DNA of 64,000 nucleotides from Pseudomonas fluorescens HK44 (GCF_000217955.3 NZ_AFOY02000015.1:868001-932000), one strand, 5' to 3'. Shown: positions 1 through 9,284, counted from the stretch's first letter. A program made the numbers and translations. The notes: generated by a model from the letters alone, not told the origin.

Positions 1-343
1 TCGAGCGGCTGACCCCGGAGATGAAGAAGACTTCGTCGGTCACCTTGCTCAAGGTGTCGAGGAACTCCCGATTGTAGACATCCCCCTCGCCCTTCCAGCG
101 CACGCTGACCAGGAAGCGGTTGGCACCGGTGAAGTATTGGCTGAACTTAAGGAAATTGACCATGTACTCATGACGCACCGGAATCTGCTTATTGAAGCCC
201 GGATCCAGCTGGGTGTGGGTGGCGCTGTATCCCAACCCCAGTGTTACCAGGACAAACACCACCAGCAATGACTTGCGCCAGACCATCAATAAATCGGCAC
301 ATCGCTCGACCGTGCGTGTCACCCGGTTTTTCACTTTATTCAT
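1..343 (-). CDS. RND/MMPL-family transporter, N-terminal part (cut by window edge)
   Basis: Only the first ~114 residues are present; the gene runs off the left edge. The start is the ATG at 343-341, 10 nt after the stop of the YCF48-type gene, so the two are co-transcribed. A basic N-terminus (MNKVKNRVTRTVER) is followed by one strong transmembrane segment at about residues 26-42 and then the start of a periplasmic loop (TQLDPGFNKQIPVRHEYMVNF is not all shown; key residues QLDPGFNKQIP). This is the usual start of MMPL/RND exporters of the hydrophobe type. Family knowledge: such transporters occur beside YCF48, DUF1302 and DUF1329 genes in steroid and terpenoid degraders. A role in moving steroid across the envelope is inference. 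The family call is likely; the substrate is unknown. Confidence 0.7.
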   Translation of the reverse strand, partial: MNKVKNRVTRTVERCADLLMVWRKSLLVVFVLVTLGLGYSATHTQLDPGFNKQIPVRHEYMVNFLKFSQYFTGANRFLVSVRWKGEGDVYNREFLDTLSKVTDEVFFISGVSRS

Positions 344-353
344 GATCTGACTC

Positions 354-1328
354 TCACTTGCCAAGTGCAGCAACGCTGCCATCGGAACTCTGAAATACAC
401 CGCGCTCACCGCCAACCAGCAGCTTGTGGGCGTTGATCAGCACTGCCGAAGTCAGCGTGCCAAATCCGGCCAGACGACTGACGCCAACCAGCCGACCACT
501 GCCGTCCAGATGCACCAGTGAGCTACCGGCCCCAACAATCAACAGTCCACCGTTGTCCGGCAGCAGTACATGCCCATACAGCGGCAGCTGATTGCCGACC
601 TTGATCGGTTCCCAGTTCTGACCGAAATCCTGGCTGACAAACACATGCCCGCGCATGCCATAGGCCACCCAACGATCAGCGCTCAAACGAACGACACCGA
701 ACAGTGAGCCCTTATAAAAAGGCACCAGGGTTTGCCAATGCTGACCCGCATCTCTGGTACGCAAGACCAGGCCTCGCTCTCCCACCAGCATGCGTCGCCC
801 ATCGGCACCGCCATCCATGCTGTTGAGGTGAGCACTATCGACCTCAAGGGGCATCTTGTGCCAATTCAAACCGGCATCATCGGATTGATAGAACTTGCCG
901 AAACTGCCAAAGGCCAGCACCTGATTACCACCTGCGGCCCAGATGCCCAGAAGCGGTTCAGCCAGTTCGCTGTCGTAGCGAACCTCTTGCCAATCCGAGC
1001 CGGCATTGTCTGAACGCAGAATCCAGCCGTCATGGCCGACCGCAAGCAGTTGTGTGTCGGACAATGCGACCAATGCGGTGAGCGACAGGTTTCGTTGAGG
1101 GCTGACAGCGGCCTGATGCCAGGACACTCCTTGATCGTCACTGAGCAGGATGCTGCCGCGTTCGCCAACGGCGACGACCCGATGGGGCAGGTTCAGCAGC
1201 CCGTTGATCTGCATCCGATCCGCGCGCCCCCCGCTTTGTGTGATCAGCGGCTGCGAATGGGGGGAGAAGGTAAACGCAATGGTTGCCGCAACGATCAGGC
1301 AAACCAGATACACGATCACTGAACGCAT
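354..1328 (-). CDS. YCF48/BNR-like beta-propeller exported protein
   Basis: 324 residues. An N-terminal hydrophobic stretch (about residues 4-20) looks like a signal peptide or anchor. The rest carries at least five evenly spaced BNR/Asp-box-like repeats of the form D-x-G-x-x-W: DDQGVSWHQ, DNAGSDWQE, DDAGLNWHK, RDAGQHWQT and QDFGQNWEP. This matches the YCF48-related photosystem-II-assembly-like propellers. The protein should face the periplasm. It sits directly upstream of the MMPL transporter and probably acts with it. A copy of the island's 19-bp dyad lies 154 nt upstream (1483-1501), so this pair may have its own promoter as well as read-through from the thiolase gene. Molecular role unknown. 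Confidence 0.75.
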   Translation of the reverse strand: MRSVIVYLVCLIVAATIAFTFSPHSQPLITQSGGRADRMQINGLLNLPHRVVAVGERGSILLSDDQGVSWHQAAVSPQRNLSLTALVALSDTQLLAVGHDGWILRSDNAGSDWQEVRYDSELAEPLLGIWAAGGNQVLAFGSFGKFYQSDDAGLNWHKMPLEVDSAHLNSMDGGADGRRMLVGERGLVLRTRDAGQHWQTLVPFYKGSLFGVVRLSADRWVAYGMRGHVFVSQDFGQNWEPIKVGNQLPLYGHVLLPDNGGLLIVGAGSSLVHLDGSGRLVGVSRLAGFGTLTSAVLINAHKLLVGGERGVFQSSDGSVAALGK

Positions 1329-1482
1329 GATCGAGTACCTCGCGCAAGATTCAGGTGCTCGACTAATTTCATGCGGCCTTTCCTCTTGTTCTTTTCTTGT
1401 TTTTTATTTACTGCGTAGCCTGCACGCAACGCACGAATCGGCTTTCGCTGGCGTCGATCATCGGACTGCTCCGGACTCGCCA

Positions 1483-1501
1483 CATCGTCCAAATGGCCTA
1501 G
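1483..1501 (-). promoter_or_regulatory. 19-bp dyad operator/promoter, divergent copy (CTAGGCCATTTGGACGATG)
   Basis: Read on the minus strand this is CTAGGCCATTTGGACGATG, a variant of the island consensus TTAGTCYNNNYGGACGATG. GATGAT, a -10-like hexamer, begins exactly 20 nt downstream, as in the other copies. It points at the YCF48-MMPL pair. Confidence 0.55.
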
Positions 1502-1536
1502 TAGCCTGCGTGGCTAGCCCGGAGCATCAGCGTCTA

Positions 1537-2754
1537 TCAGCAGAGCTCGAATAACCCCGCCGCGCCCATACCGCCGCCAATACACATCGACACGACGACG
1601 AAGCGGGCGCCGCGCCTACGGCCTTCCAGCAGGCTGTGACCGACCATCCGTGCACCGGACATGCCGAATGGATGACCAATGGAAATGGCACCGCCGTTGA
1701 CGTTCAGGCGATCATTGGGGATCTCGAGAAAGTCGCGGCAATACACCACCTGGCAGGCAAAGGCTTCGTTGATTTCCCACAGATCGATGTCCGAAACGGT
1801 CAAGCCAAAACGCTTCAACAGCTTGGGAATGGCCAGGGCCGGGCCGATGCCCATTTCATCCGGCGCGCAACCACTGACCGCAATGCCGCGGTAGATGCCC
1901 AACGGCTGGATGCCACGCTGCCTGGCTTCGGCACGGCTCATCAGCAACACCGCGGCAGCGCCGTCGGAAAATTGCGAGGCGTTGCCGGCAGTAATGAACT
2001 CGCCTTGCTCAACCCACTGACCGTCCTTCCACACCGGCTTGAGCGCCGAGAGATCCTCCAGACGGGTCGAAGGCCGGTTGCACTCGTCACGCTCGGCAAT
2101 AACGGCTTCATGGCCGCTGGGTTTGCCTTCCTTGTCGAAGCACAGCTTGCGCGCCGCCAAGGGCACGATTTCTTCGCTGAACAAGCCTGCGAGCTGTGCC
2201 GCCGCCGTGCGCTGCTGACTTTGCAGGGCGTATTGGTCCTGGACCTCACGGGAGATGCCATAGCGCCGGGAAACCAGCTCGGCGGTTTCGATCATCGGTA
2301 TGTAGGCCGTCGGCATGCATTCGAGCACTGCTTCGGACTGCGCCCGGTAGGTGTTTTTGTACTTGTTCTGGGTCAACGATAACGACTCGACACCACCGGC
2401 CACGGCAATCGCCATTTCACCGGTCATGATGCCCTTGGCCGCCACGCCGATACTCATCAGGCCCGAGGCACACATGCGATCCAGGGCCATTCCCGGCACG
2501 CTGTCCGGGAGCCCGGCGGTGTAGGCACTCAACCGGCCGATGTTGTAGGCCTGGGTACCCTGCTGCGCCGCCGCGCCCATAATCACGTCTTCCACCGAGC
2601 CCGGCTCGATACCCGCACGCTCGACCACGGCACGTACCACATGGCCACCGAGCACCGGTGCTTCGGTGTCGTTGAAAGCACCGCGAAAGGACTTGCTCAT
2701 GGCGGTCCGGGCGGTGGAAACGATCACCACTTCATTCATGTCCAGGCTGTTCAT
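1537..2754 (-). CDS. acetyl-CoA acetyltransferase-type thiolase
   Basis: About 405 residues from the ATG at 2754; longer readings run into the upstream hydratase gene and lack a plausible ribosome-binding site, and MNEVV at 2739 is an alternative start. The nucleophilic cysteine is in DRMCASGLMS. The C-terminal signatures IGHPFGMSGARM and CIGGGMGAAGLFE supply the catalytic His and second Cys. Thiolases cleave 3-ketoacyl-CoA with free CoA. It is the last of a C/D-ring beta-oxidation operon, 13 nt after the MaoC gene. Its substrate is probably a late ring-C/D or side-chain 3-ketoacyl-CoA (inference). It is distinct from the FadA6-like thiolase upstream. Confidence 0.85.
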   Translation of the reverse strand: MNSLDMNEVVIVSTARTAMSKSFRGAFNDTEAPVLGGHVVRAVVERAGIEPGSVEDVIMGAAAQQGTQAYNIGRLSAYTAGLPDSVPGMALDRMCASGLMSIGVAAKGIMTGEMAIAVAGGVESLSLTQNKYKNTYRAQSEAVLECMPTAYIPMIETAELVSRRYGISREVQDQYALQSQQRTAAAQLAGLFSEEIVPLAARKLCFDKEGKPSGHEAVIAERDECNRPSTRLEDLSALKPVWKDGQWVEQGEFITAGNASQFSDGAAAVLLMSRAEARQRGIQPLGIYRGIAVSGCAPDEMGIGPALAIPKLLKRFGLTVSDIDLWEINEAFACQVVYCRDFLEIPNDRLNVNGGAISIGHPFGMSGARMVGHSLLEGRRRGARFVVVSMCIGGGMGAAGLFELC

Positions 2755-2767
2755 GTTCACGGCAGAC

Positions 2768-3238
2768 TCACTTATCAATAGGGTTGAAGGTGTAACGACT
2801 GATGGTGTCGACCACACAGCCTGGGCGCTCGCTGCCCTCGATCTCGACGGTGATGCGCACCGTCGCTTGCAAGGATTGGCCGAGGTTTTCGACGGTCACT
2901 ACCTGGCCATGCCCGCGCACTCGCGAGCCGACCTTGACCGGCGCCGGGAAGCGCGTGCGATCACTGCCGTAATTGACGCCCATGCTCAGGTTGTCGATGC
3001 GCATCAACTGCGGCATGAACAGATTGGCCAGCGCCAGGGTCAGGTAGCCGTGGGCGATGCAGCCACCGAATGGGCCGCTGGCGGCTCGCTCGGGATCCAC
3101 ATGAATCCACTGGTGGTCACCCGTGGCCTCGGCAAACAGGTCGATGCGTTCCTGAGTCAGCAACAACCAGTCGCTGCGACCCAGGTCGAGGCCTTGGGCG
3201 CCGAGCAACGCTTCAGCGCTGCGAAATACGGTGATCAT
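2768..3238 (-). CDS. MaoC-type (R)-enoyl-CoA hydratase
   Basis: 156 residues from the ATG at 3238, preceded by a GAGG-type ribosome-binding site. A single hot-dog domain carries the MaoC signature around DHQWIHVDPERA...GGCIAHGYLTLAL (catalytic Asp, His) and a C-terminal MNYGSDRTRFPAPV-like segment shared with the MaoC half of the gene at 14721-15677. It hydrates a 2-enoyl-CoA to the 3-hydroxyacyl-CoA. It lies between an SDR and a thiolase, which fits one complete beta-oxidation turn (hydratase, dehydrogenase, thiolase). Confidence 0.82.
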   Translation of the reverse strand: MITVFRSAEALLGAQGLDLGRSDWLLLTQERIDLFAEATGDHQWIHVDPERAASGPFGGCIAHGYLTLALANLFMPQLMRIDNLSMGVNYGSDRTRFPAPVKVGSRVRGHGQVVTVENLGQSLQATVRITVEIEGSERPGCVVDTISRYTFNPIDK

Positions 3239-3248
3239 GGGGATGACC

Positions 3249-4034
3249 TCAGGCTTGTTGCGAACTGACCGGCAACACTTCACCGACCATGTAGGAGGCG
3301 TAGTCGCTGGCCAGAAAGACCATGACGTTCGCCACTTCCCAGACTTGCGCCGCCCGGCCAAAAGCTTCGCGACTGGCCAGTTGCTCCAGCAGTTCGGTGC
3401 TGGAGGCCTTCTTCAGGAAGTCATGCAAGGCAATCGACGGCGCCACGGCATTGATCCGCACCCCGCTCTCGGCGGCTTCCAGCGCACTGCAGCGGGTCAG
3501 CGCCATCACCCCGGCCTTGGCCGCGGCGTAATGAGCCTGTTCCTTCTGCGCCCGCCAGCCCAATACCGAGGCGTTGTTGACAATGGCTCCGGCACCGCGC
3601 CGCTCCATGTGCGGCAACATCGCCCGGGTCATGCGGAAGGTCCCGGTCAGGGTGATGTCGAGCACCGACAGCCACTGCTGGTCGGTCATTTCAGTGACCC
3701 GTACCTGGCCACCGAGACCGGCGTTGTTGATCAGCACATCGACGCCACCCAGAGCCTCTTCGGCAGCGGCGACCAGCGCCTGTACCTGGGTTTCATCCGT
3801 GACGTTGCACAGCTGGCCATAGACCGCCTGTAGCCCGGTTTCCTGCTTCAGACGCTCGACCGCTTCTTCCAGGCGACGCGGGTGAATATCGGAGATCATC
3901 AGGGCGCGGCAGCCTTCTTCGGCGCAGCGTTTGGCGGCGGCATAACCGATGCCGGCACCGGCGGCAGCCGTGATCAGAATCGATTTACCAGCCAGCAACT
4001 GGTGACCCGGCACATAAGCGGGAGCTTGTCTCAT
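3249..4034 (-). CDS. short-chain dehydrogenase/reductase
   Basis: 261 residues from the ATG at 4034. Rossmann motif TAAAGAGIG, NNAG at the central strand, catalytic YAAAK, and a substrate loop ending VSSQQA. A C-terminal MVGEVLPVS takes the place of the usual TG...VDGG ending. Probably an NAD(P)-dependent (3-)hydroxyacyl-CoA or hydroxysteroid dehydrogenase in C/D-ring degradation. Gene order next to the FadA6-like thiolase recalls the actinobacterial KstR2 regulon, where IpdF and related SDRs occur. Assignment to IpdF itself is a guess. Confidence 0.8.
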   Translation of the reverse strand: MRQAPAYVPGHQLLAGKSILITAAAGAGIGYAAAKRCAEEGCRALMISDIHPRRLEEAVERLKQETGLQAVYGQLCNVTDETQVQALVAAAEEALGGVDVLINNAGLGGQVRVTEMTDQQWLSVLDITLTGTFRMTRAMLPHMERRGAGAIVNNASVLGWRAQKEQAHYAAAKAGVMALTRCSALEAAESGVRINAVAPSIALHDFLKKASSTELLEQLASREAFGRAAQVWEVANVMVFLASDYASYMVGEVLPVSSQQA

Positions 4035-4116
4035 GGTTGAATTCTCTGTTCGGGTGAAGGTGATTGCTGCGGCTCGCTGCCCTTTGGCGAACGAGACTGC
4101 AGTGAGTCGACGGGTG

Positions 4117-4995
4117 TCAGCTGCCCCAGACTTTTTGCGCCTTGGGGGCCTCGGCCAACAGTTGTTCGAGCACTGCACCAATCTCTTCGGGACGCCACTG
4201 CGCACCCTTGTCGCGAGTCACTCCAGTTCTCCAGCCATCGCCCAGCGACAGACGACCGCCCTGGCTCTCGATCACCTGGCCGGTCACCTGGCCGGACAAG
4301 CTGCTGCCCAGCCACACCACCAATGGCGCAACGTTTTCCGCTGCCCAGGCATCGAAGGCACCGTCTTCGGGCTTTTTCACCACATCAGGCATGGCGCTTT
4401 CGGTCATCGACGTACGGGCCGCCGGTGCCAGCGCATTCGCAGTGACGCCATAGCGCGCCAGCTCTGCCGCCTGCACCAGCGTCAACGCGGCGATACCGCC
4501 CTTGGCCGCGCTGTAATTGGATTGTCCGACCGAGCCTTGCAGCCCGGCACCGGAGCTGGTGTTGATGATCCGCGCAGCCACCGTCTGACCGGCCTTGGCC
4601 TGATCGCGCCAGCGCTTGCCGAGAATGTTCGCCAGGCAGAAGTGGCCCTTGAGATGCACCTGCATCACCGTGTCCCAATCCTCTTCTGTGAGGCTGATGA
4701 ACATCCGGTCGCGCAGAATGCCGGCGTTATTGACCAGCACATGCACCTCACCAAAGGCTTGCAGCGCAGCATCGACAATGCGCTGGGCACTGACCAGGCT
4801 GGTTATGTCATCGGAGTTGGCCAGCGCCTCGCCGCCCAGCTCGCGAATCTCACCAGCGACGTCTTCGGCGGCGTCACGGCGGATGTCGTTGACCAGCACA
4901 TTGGCGCCTTCGGCAGCGAATGCCAGCGCATAAGCGCGACCCAGACCGCCACCCGCGCCGGTAATGATGACCGTGCGCCCTTCGCAGATTGCCAT
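4117..4995 (-). CDS. SDR, (3-)hydroxyacyl-CoA dehydrogenase type (HSD17B4-like)
   Basis: 292 residues, ATG at 4995 after AGGAGAA. TGAGGGLG cofactor loop, VNDIRRD acidic residue suggesting NAD preference, NNAG, and catalytic S...NYSAAKGG. The C-terminal extension (ESQGGRLSLGDGWRTG onward) resembles the SDR domain of peroxisomal multifunctional enzyme type 2. Such enzymes oxidise the 3-hydroxyacyl-CoA made by MaoC hydratases, and a MaoC gene lies in the same operon. Substrate unknown; a ring-C/D or side-chain acyl-CoA is likely. Confidence 0.8.
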   Translation of the reverse strand: MAICEGRTVIITGAGGGLGRAYALAFAAEGANVLVNDIRRDAAEDVAGEIRELGGEALANSDDITSLVSAQRIVDAALQAFGEVHVLVNNAGILRDRMFISLTEEDWDTVMQVHLKGHFCLANILGKRWRDQAKAGQTVAARIINTSSGAGLQGSVGQSNYSAAKGGIAALTLVQAAELARYGVTANALAPAARTSMTESAMPDVVKKPEDGAFDAWAAENVAPLVVWLGSSLSGQVTGQVIESQGGRLSLGDGWRTGVTRDKGAQWRPEEIGAVLEQLLAEAPKAQKVWGS

Positions 4996-5056
4996 ATGAA
5001 TTCTCCTGTTCGGTGGCACCGCGAACCCCATGGCGCGCGGCGATAAACGCGCTGGG

Positions 5057-6208
5057 TTACAGGCGCTCGATAATGGTCACGTTGGCTTGGCCGCCGCCTT
5101 CACACATGGTTTGCAAACCATAGCGGCCGCCGCTTTGCTCCAGCTGGTGCAACAGGCTGGTCATCAACCGGGCGCCCGTGGCGCCCAGCGGATGACCCAG
5201 CGCAATCGCACCACCGTTGACGTTGGTTTTCGCCGGGTCGTAATCGAGCTCCTTGGCCCAGGCCATGACCACCGAGGCGAAGGCTTCGTTGATCTCTACC
5301 CGGTCGATGTCATTCATGCTCAGGCCAGTCTTTTTCAACGCTGCCCGGGTCGCGGCGATCGGCGCGGTGAGGTGCCAGATCGGATCGTCACCGAGCACCG
5401 AAAGGTGATGAATGCGCGCTCGCGGGGTCAGGTTGTAACGCTTGAGGGCGGCTTCGGAGACGATTAACAGGGCCGCCGAGGCGTCGCAGGTCTGGCTCGA
5501 TACAGCCGCAGTGACCGACGGAAACTCAGCGGAAACCGGCTCCAGCTCGGCCATCTTCGCCAGGCTGGTCACCCGCGGGGTTTCGTCGTCCCACACGCCT
5601 TCGCAGGGCACGATCTCCTGAGCGAAGCGCCCGCTGCTGATAGCCTCCAGCGCGCGACGGTGGCTTTCCAGAGCGAAAATCTCCATCTGTGCGCGGCTGA
5701 TGTTCCAGTGATCAGCGATTCGTTGTGCGGCATAAAACTGATTGACCGACTGCTCGCCGAAGCGTGCTTTCCAGCCGCGACTTCCGGAAAACGGATCCGG
5801 GAACCCCAGCGCCTGGCCGGCCAGCATGGCCGAGGAAATCGGAATCCGGGTCATGGTCTGCACACCGCCCACGGCGATCACATCCTGGGTCCCGCTCATC
5901 ACTGCCTGGGCCGCAAAGTGCACCGCCTGCTGGGATGAACCACATTGCCGGTCAATAGTGGTGCCCGGCACATTCAGCGCCAGCCCCGCGGCCAGCCAAC
6001 TGGTGCGGGCAATGTCCCCTGCCTGGGAGCCGATGGTGTCGACGCAACCAAAGATCACGTCATCGTACTCATCGTCCGGGATCAGGTTGCGCTGCACCAA
6101 CGCCTTGAGTGCATGGGCGCCGAGGTCGATCGCATGAACATGGGACAACCCGCCCTTGCGCTTGCCGGTCGGGCTGCGCAGTGCGTCGACGATATAGGCT
6201 TCAGGCAT
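5057..6208 (-). CDS. fadA6: thiolase, FadA6-like (steroid C/D-ring)
   Basis: 383 residues. N-terminal PEAYIVDALRSPTGKRKGG, nucleophile in DRQCGSSQQA, GHPLGATGARL and CEGGGQANVTI at the C-terminus. The run GCVDTIGSQAGDIARTSWLAAG and the IPISSAML segment closely recall M. tuberculosis FadA6, the thiolase placed in degradation of the last steroid rings (similarity from memory). Only 3 nt separate it from the acyl-CoA dehydrogenase upstream, so the two are translationally linked. Confidence 0.78.
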   Translation of the reverse strand: MPEAYIVDALRSPTGKRKGGLSHVHAIDLGAHALKALVQRNLIPDDEYDDVIFGCVDTIGSQAGDIARTSWLAAGLALNVPGTTIDRQCGSSQQAVHFAAQAVMSGTQDVIAVGGVQTMTRIPISSAMLAGQALGFPDPFSGSRGWKARFGEQSVNQFYAAQRIADHWNISRAQMEIFALESHRRALEAISSGRFAQEIVPCEGVWDDETPRVTSLAKMAELEPVSAEFPSVTAAVSSQTCDASAALLIVSEAALKRYNLTPRARIHHLSVLGDDPIWHLTAPIAATRAALKKTGLSMNDIDRVEINEAFASVVMAWAKELDYDPAKTNVNGGAIALGHPLGATGARLMTSLLHQLEQSGGRYGLQTMCEGGGQANVTIIERL

Positions 6209-6211
6209 GCG

Positions 6212-7270
6212 TCACTCCTCGAAGGTATGGCCCGGCCCAAGCCGGACGGCATCGCCAAGTACGTACTCGGCAACACGGGATTTGTGGAAGGCGCGGTCGC
6301 CCCAGGTAGCGTCCAGGGACCAGGCACGCTTCATGAACATCTGCAGGTCGACTTCCCAGGTGTAACCCATCGCCCCGTGTACCTGGATGCCGTGGCGCGC
6401 CGCCAGCCAGCTGGCTTCGCAGCAGGCCAGCCGCGCGTGGGACACCCAGACCCCGGCGTTCGCTTCGTTGTTGGCCAGCGCATAAGCCGCGCGATACAGC
6501 GCCGGCTTGGCAAATTCGAGCTTGGTCGCGACATCCGCCAAGTGATGCTTGACCGCCTGAAAGCTTCCAATCGGCTTGCCGAACTGCTTGCGCTGGGCGG
6601 CGTAGTCGACCGTCAGGTCGAGCATGCGCTGGGCCAACCCAAGCAACTGCCCGGCCACCGACAAGGCTCCACGGTTGAGCACATCGGCCCACAAGGCCCG
6701 GCCTTGTTCGCCGCTGCACACCAGGGTTGCGGCGCTCGGCTGCCAGCTGACCCGGCCCAGACGCCGCGAAGCATCGATACTCGGATTAGCCTGTACATCG
6801 AACTGTGCCCGCGGCACCGCATGCACTTCGTCGCCATGGGCGAGCAGCAGCAACTCGGCAACATTGGCATCGGCTACCAGCGGATTGACCGGGTGCCCGA
6901 TGGCGATGCGAATGCTGCCCTCCACCACCCGTTCCAGCCACTCCCCACGGGCCGCTGTTTGTGCCGGCAACGCGGCGATCAAGGCACTGGCAACATAAGC
7001 GGTGTCGGCCAGCGAGTCGGGAATCGCGTAGTAACCCAGCTCTTGAGTCATCAACGCCCAGGCCACGTCATCCATGCCCAGGCCACCGAACTCTTCCGGC
7101 ACCGACAGCCCGGTCAGGCCCTGTTCGGCGATTTTGTTGCGCAAGTCCGGCGAGCGACCGGCATCGGTCTCCCAGATTTCGCGGAGCATCTCCGGCGCAG
7201 CCTCGGTCATCAGGAAACGGCTGATGGCTTCACGGAAGGTCAGATGGTCATCGGTAAAGGTAAAGTCCAT
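6212..7270 (-). CDS. acyl-CoA dehydrogenase, partner subunit (IpdE/FadE type)
   Basis: 352 residues, shorter than the ~385 of a classical enzyme. An N-terminal ACAD alpha-helical domain (MDFTFTDDHLTFREAI) and C-terminal helices with GSFQAVKHHLADVA and IQVHGAMGYTWE are present, but the middle beta-domain is poorly conserved. It is adjacent to a full-length ACAD 9 nt upstream. Steroid ACADs are usually alpha2beta2 heterotetramers built from such adjacent unequal genes. Expected to introduce a 2,3 double bond into a ring-C/D acyl-CoA; IpdE1-IpdE2 is the closest functional parallel given the EchA20- and FadA6-like neighbours. Pairing is inference. Confidence 0.78.
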   Translation of the reverse strand: MDFTFTDDHLTFREAISRFLMTEAAPEMLREIWETDAGRSPDLRNKIAEQGLTGLSVPEEFGGLGMDDVAWALMTQELGYYAIPDSLADTAYVASALIAALPAQTAARGEWLERVVEGSIRIAIGHPVNPLVADANVAELLLLAHGDEVHAVPRAQFDVQANPSIDASRRLGRVSWQPSAATLVCSGEQGRALWADVLNRGALSVAGQLLGLAQRMLDLTVDYAAQRKQFGKPIGSFQAVKHHLADVATKLEFAKPALYRAAYALANNEANAGVWVSHARLACCEASWLAARHGIQVHGAMGYTWEVDLQMFMKRAWSLDATWGDRAFHKSRVAEYVLGDAVRLGPGHTFEE

Positions 7271-7279
7271 AACCCGCCC

Positions 7280-8440
7280 TCACTTCGGCAGGCCGAGCAT
7301 CCGCTCGGCGATGATGTTGCGCTGGATCTCGTTGGTTCCGGCGTAGATCGGACCGGCCTGGGCAAACAGGAAGCCTTCCAGCCAACCGTTGGTGTCGGCA
7401 TCGGGGGCATCGCAGAGCAATTCGCCTCGCGTACCGAGAATCCGCATGGCGGTTTCGTGCATGCTCAGGTCGAGTTCCGACCAGATGATTTTGTTGGTGC
7501 TCGATTCGGCACCAATTTGCGCACCACGGCTCAGCCGGCCGACGGTGTGATAAGCGGACAAGGCATAGGCTTCAGCCCCCATCCAGGCCTGCGAGACTGC
7601 CTCGCGAATGGTCGGGTCGCGGTCAGCGCTGGTCTGGTTGGCCTTGTACAGCTCAACCAGCTTGCGCGCCGTGTACTGGAAGCGCGCCGGCGAACGCAAC
7701 AGCAATCCGCGCTCGAAGCCGGCGGTGGCCATTGCCACGTGCCAACCCTGGCCTTCATCGCCAATGCGGTTTTCCACCGGCACCCGCACGTCATCGAAAA
7801 ACACTTCGGCAAAGGCATCCTTGCCGTTGAGTGCCTTGATCGGGCGAATTGTCACGCCCGGTGTATCCAGCGGCACCATCAAAAACGACAGACCGTGATG
7901 CCGTGAAGAGCTCGGATCGCTGCGAAACAGACCGAACAACCAGTCGGCGAAAGTGGCCCGAGTCGACCAGGTTTTCTGGCCGTTGAGTACATAGCAATCA
8001 CCGTCGCGAATAGCCTTGCTGCTGATCGCAGCCATGTCGGACCCTGCATTTGGTTCGGACCAGCCTTGTGCCCACATGTCGGTGCTGGCGGCCATGCGTG
8101 GCAGGAAGCGTTTTTTCTGCGCCTCGGTGCCAAATTCCATCAGCGTCGGTCCGAGCAACAGCTGGCCGTTCTGATTGACCCGCATCGGCGCGCCGGCACC
8201 GTAATATTCTTCTTCGAAAATCAGCCACTCGATCAGATCACAACCACGCCCGCCCAACTCGGTTGGCCACATGACCATGGACAGGCGGCTGTCGAACAAC
8301 TTCGCCTCCCATTGCCGGTGCTGTTCGAAACCCTCACGGGTGTCATAACTGGCCAGCGGCTCGGCGGGCAGGTTGGCGGCCAGCCAGGTGCGGACTTCCT
8401 GACGGAAAGCCTTCTGTTTCGGGGTATAGGCAAGTTCCAT
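7280..8440 (-). CDS. acyl-CoA dehydrogenase, full-length subunit (IpdE/FadE type)
   Basis: 386 residues. FAD-contact motif WAQGWSEPNAGSDMA, WSTRATFADW in the beta-domain, and C-terminal IYAGTNEIQRNIIAERMLGLPK. At the place where medium-chain enzymes carry catalytic Glu (YEG) this has YAG, so the base must come from another position, as in isovaleryl-type and other steroid ACADs. Co-transcribed with the shorter ACAD (gap 9 nt) and the EchA20-like gene. Probably forms a heteromeric FAD enzyme on a C/D-ring-derived acyl-CoA. Confidence 0.82.
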   Translation of the reverse strand: MELAYTPKQKAFRQEVRTWLAANLPAEPLASYDTREGFEQHRQWEAKLFDSRLSMVMWPTELGGRGCDLIEWLIFEEEYYGAGAPMRVNQNGQLLLGPTLMEFGTEAQKKRFLPRMAASTDMWAQGWSEPNAGSDMAAISSKAIRDGDCYVLNGQKTWSTRATFADWLFGLFRSDPSSSRHHGLSFLMVPLDTPGVTIRPIKALNGKDAFAEVFFDDVRVPVENRIGDEGQGWHVAMATAGFERGLLLRSPARFQYTARKLVELYKANQTSADRDPTIREAVSQAWMGAEAYALSAYHTVGRLSRGAQIGAESSTNKIIWSELDLSMHETAMRILGTRGELLCDAPDADTNGWLEGFLFAQAGPIYAGTNEIQRNIIAERMLGLPK

Positions 8441-8449
8441 GATCGGTCC

Positions 8450-9202
8450 TCAGAACTTCGCTTCACGTTTTTCGACGAAAGCCCGACGGGTCTCGGCCGA
8501 GTCTGGCGAGGTGTAAGCCTGCAAGGTAAAACCCTGCTCCCAGCGGTATTTGTCTTCCAGGTTGCCGTCCTCAATGCCGTTCAACGCCTCTTTGGCGATA
8601 CGAATCATTGGCGGACTTTTCGCGGCGATCTTCCCGGCGATTTCCAGCGCGGTTTCACGCAGCCGCTCACGCGACACCACGCGCTCGATGAAACCGTATT
8701 GCAGGGCCTCGGGCGCGCCGATCTTGTCGCCGGTAAAGAACAGGTAGCGAACCTTCTGCACCGGGAACAAACGCTGCAGGTGCGCGCCCCCGCCCATGGC
8801 GCCCCGGTCGACTTCGGGCAAGGCAAAGGTCGCGCAATCGGAAGCGACCACGATGTCCGCTGCCCCGGTGATACCAATACCGCCGCCCAGCACGAAGCCG
8901 TGCACGGCGACGATGACGGGCACCGGGTTGCGGTGCACCGCCTTGAACGTGGCGTAGTTACCGGCGTTGACCGCGACGATGCGCTCCGGGTGGGTGTCCA
9001 GCTCCTTGATATCGACACCCGCACAGAAACCACGGCCTTCGGCACGGATCACGATGACCCGTACTTCAGGGTTGGCCCCCAGCGCGTCGATACACGTGGC
9101 CAGGTCCATCCACTGCTGGCTGTCGAGGGCATTGACCGGTGGCTTGTCGATTACCAGTTCCGCGATACCCGCCTCGATGTTGGTGTGAAATGCGCTGCTC
9201 AC
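8450..9202 (-). CDS. echA20: crotonase-family ring-D hydrolase, EchA20-like
   Basis: 250 residues from a GTG start (9202-9200) preceded by GGGAGC. Crotonase fold with the AEGRGFCAGVDIKEL oxyanion loop and HGFVLGGGIGITGAADIVVAS. The second acidic position is in FALPEVDRGAMGGGAH. The run FTLQAYTSPDSAETRRAFVEKREA at the C-terminus and the overall pattern recall M. tuberculosis EchA20, which opens ring D of the HIEC-CoA intermediate before IpdAB opens ring C. It is the first gene of the 9202-1 operon and has the 19-bp dyad 82 nt upstream. Confidence 0.75.
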   Translation of the reverse strand: MSSAFHTNIEAGIAELVIDKPPVNALDSQQWMDLATCIDALGANPEVRVIVIRAEGRGFCAGVDIKELDTHPERIVAVNAGNYATFKAVHRNPVPVIVAVHGFVLGGGIGITGAADIVVASDCATFALPEVDRGAMGGGAHLQRLFPVQKVRYLFFTGDKIGAPEALQYGFIERVVSRERLRETALEIAGKIAAKSPPMIRIAKEALNGIEDGNLEDKYRWEQGFTLQAYTSPDSAETRRAFVEKREAKF

Positions 9203-9284
9203 GTTTGCTCCCGGATGGCGATGGCCACGTCAAGGGTCGAATTCATTGGCTGGAATTCAGTATGAGAAGCGCAGGCTGGAGCCT

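Noticed and set aside
866..1168. Overlapping open frames inside the YCF48-type gene and many other genes
   Set aside because: They are GC-rich shadow frames of well-supported genes, without ribosome-binding sites or recognisable domains.
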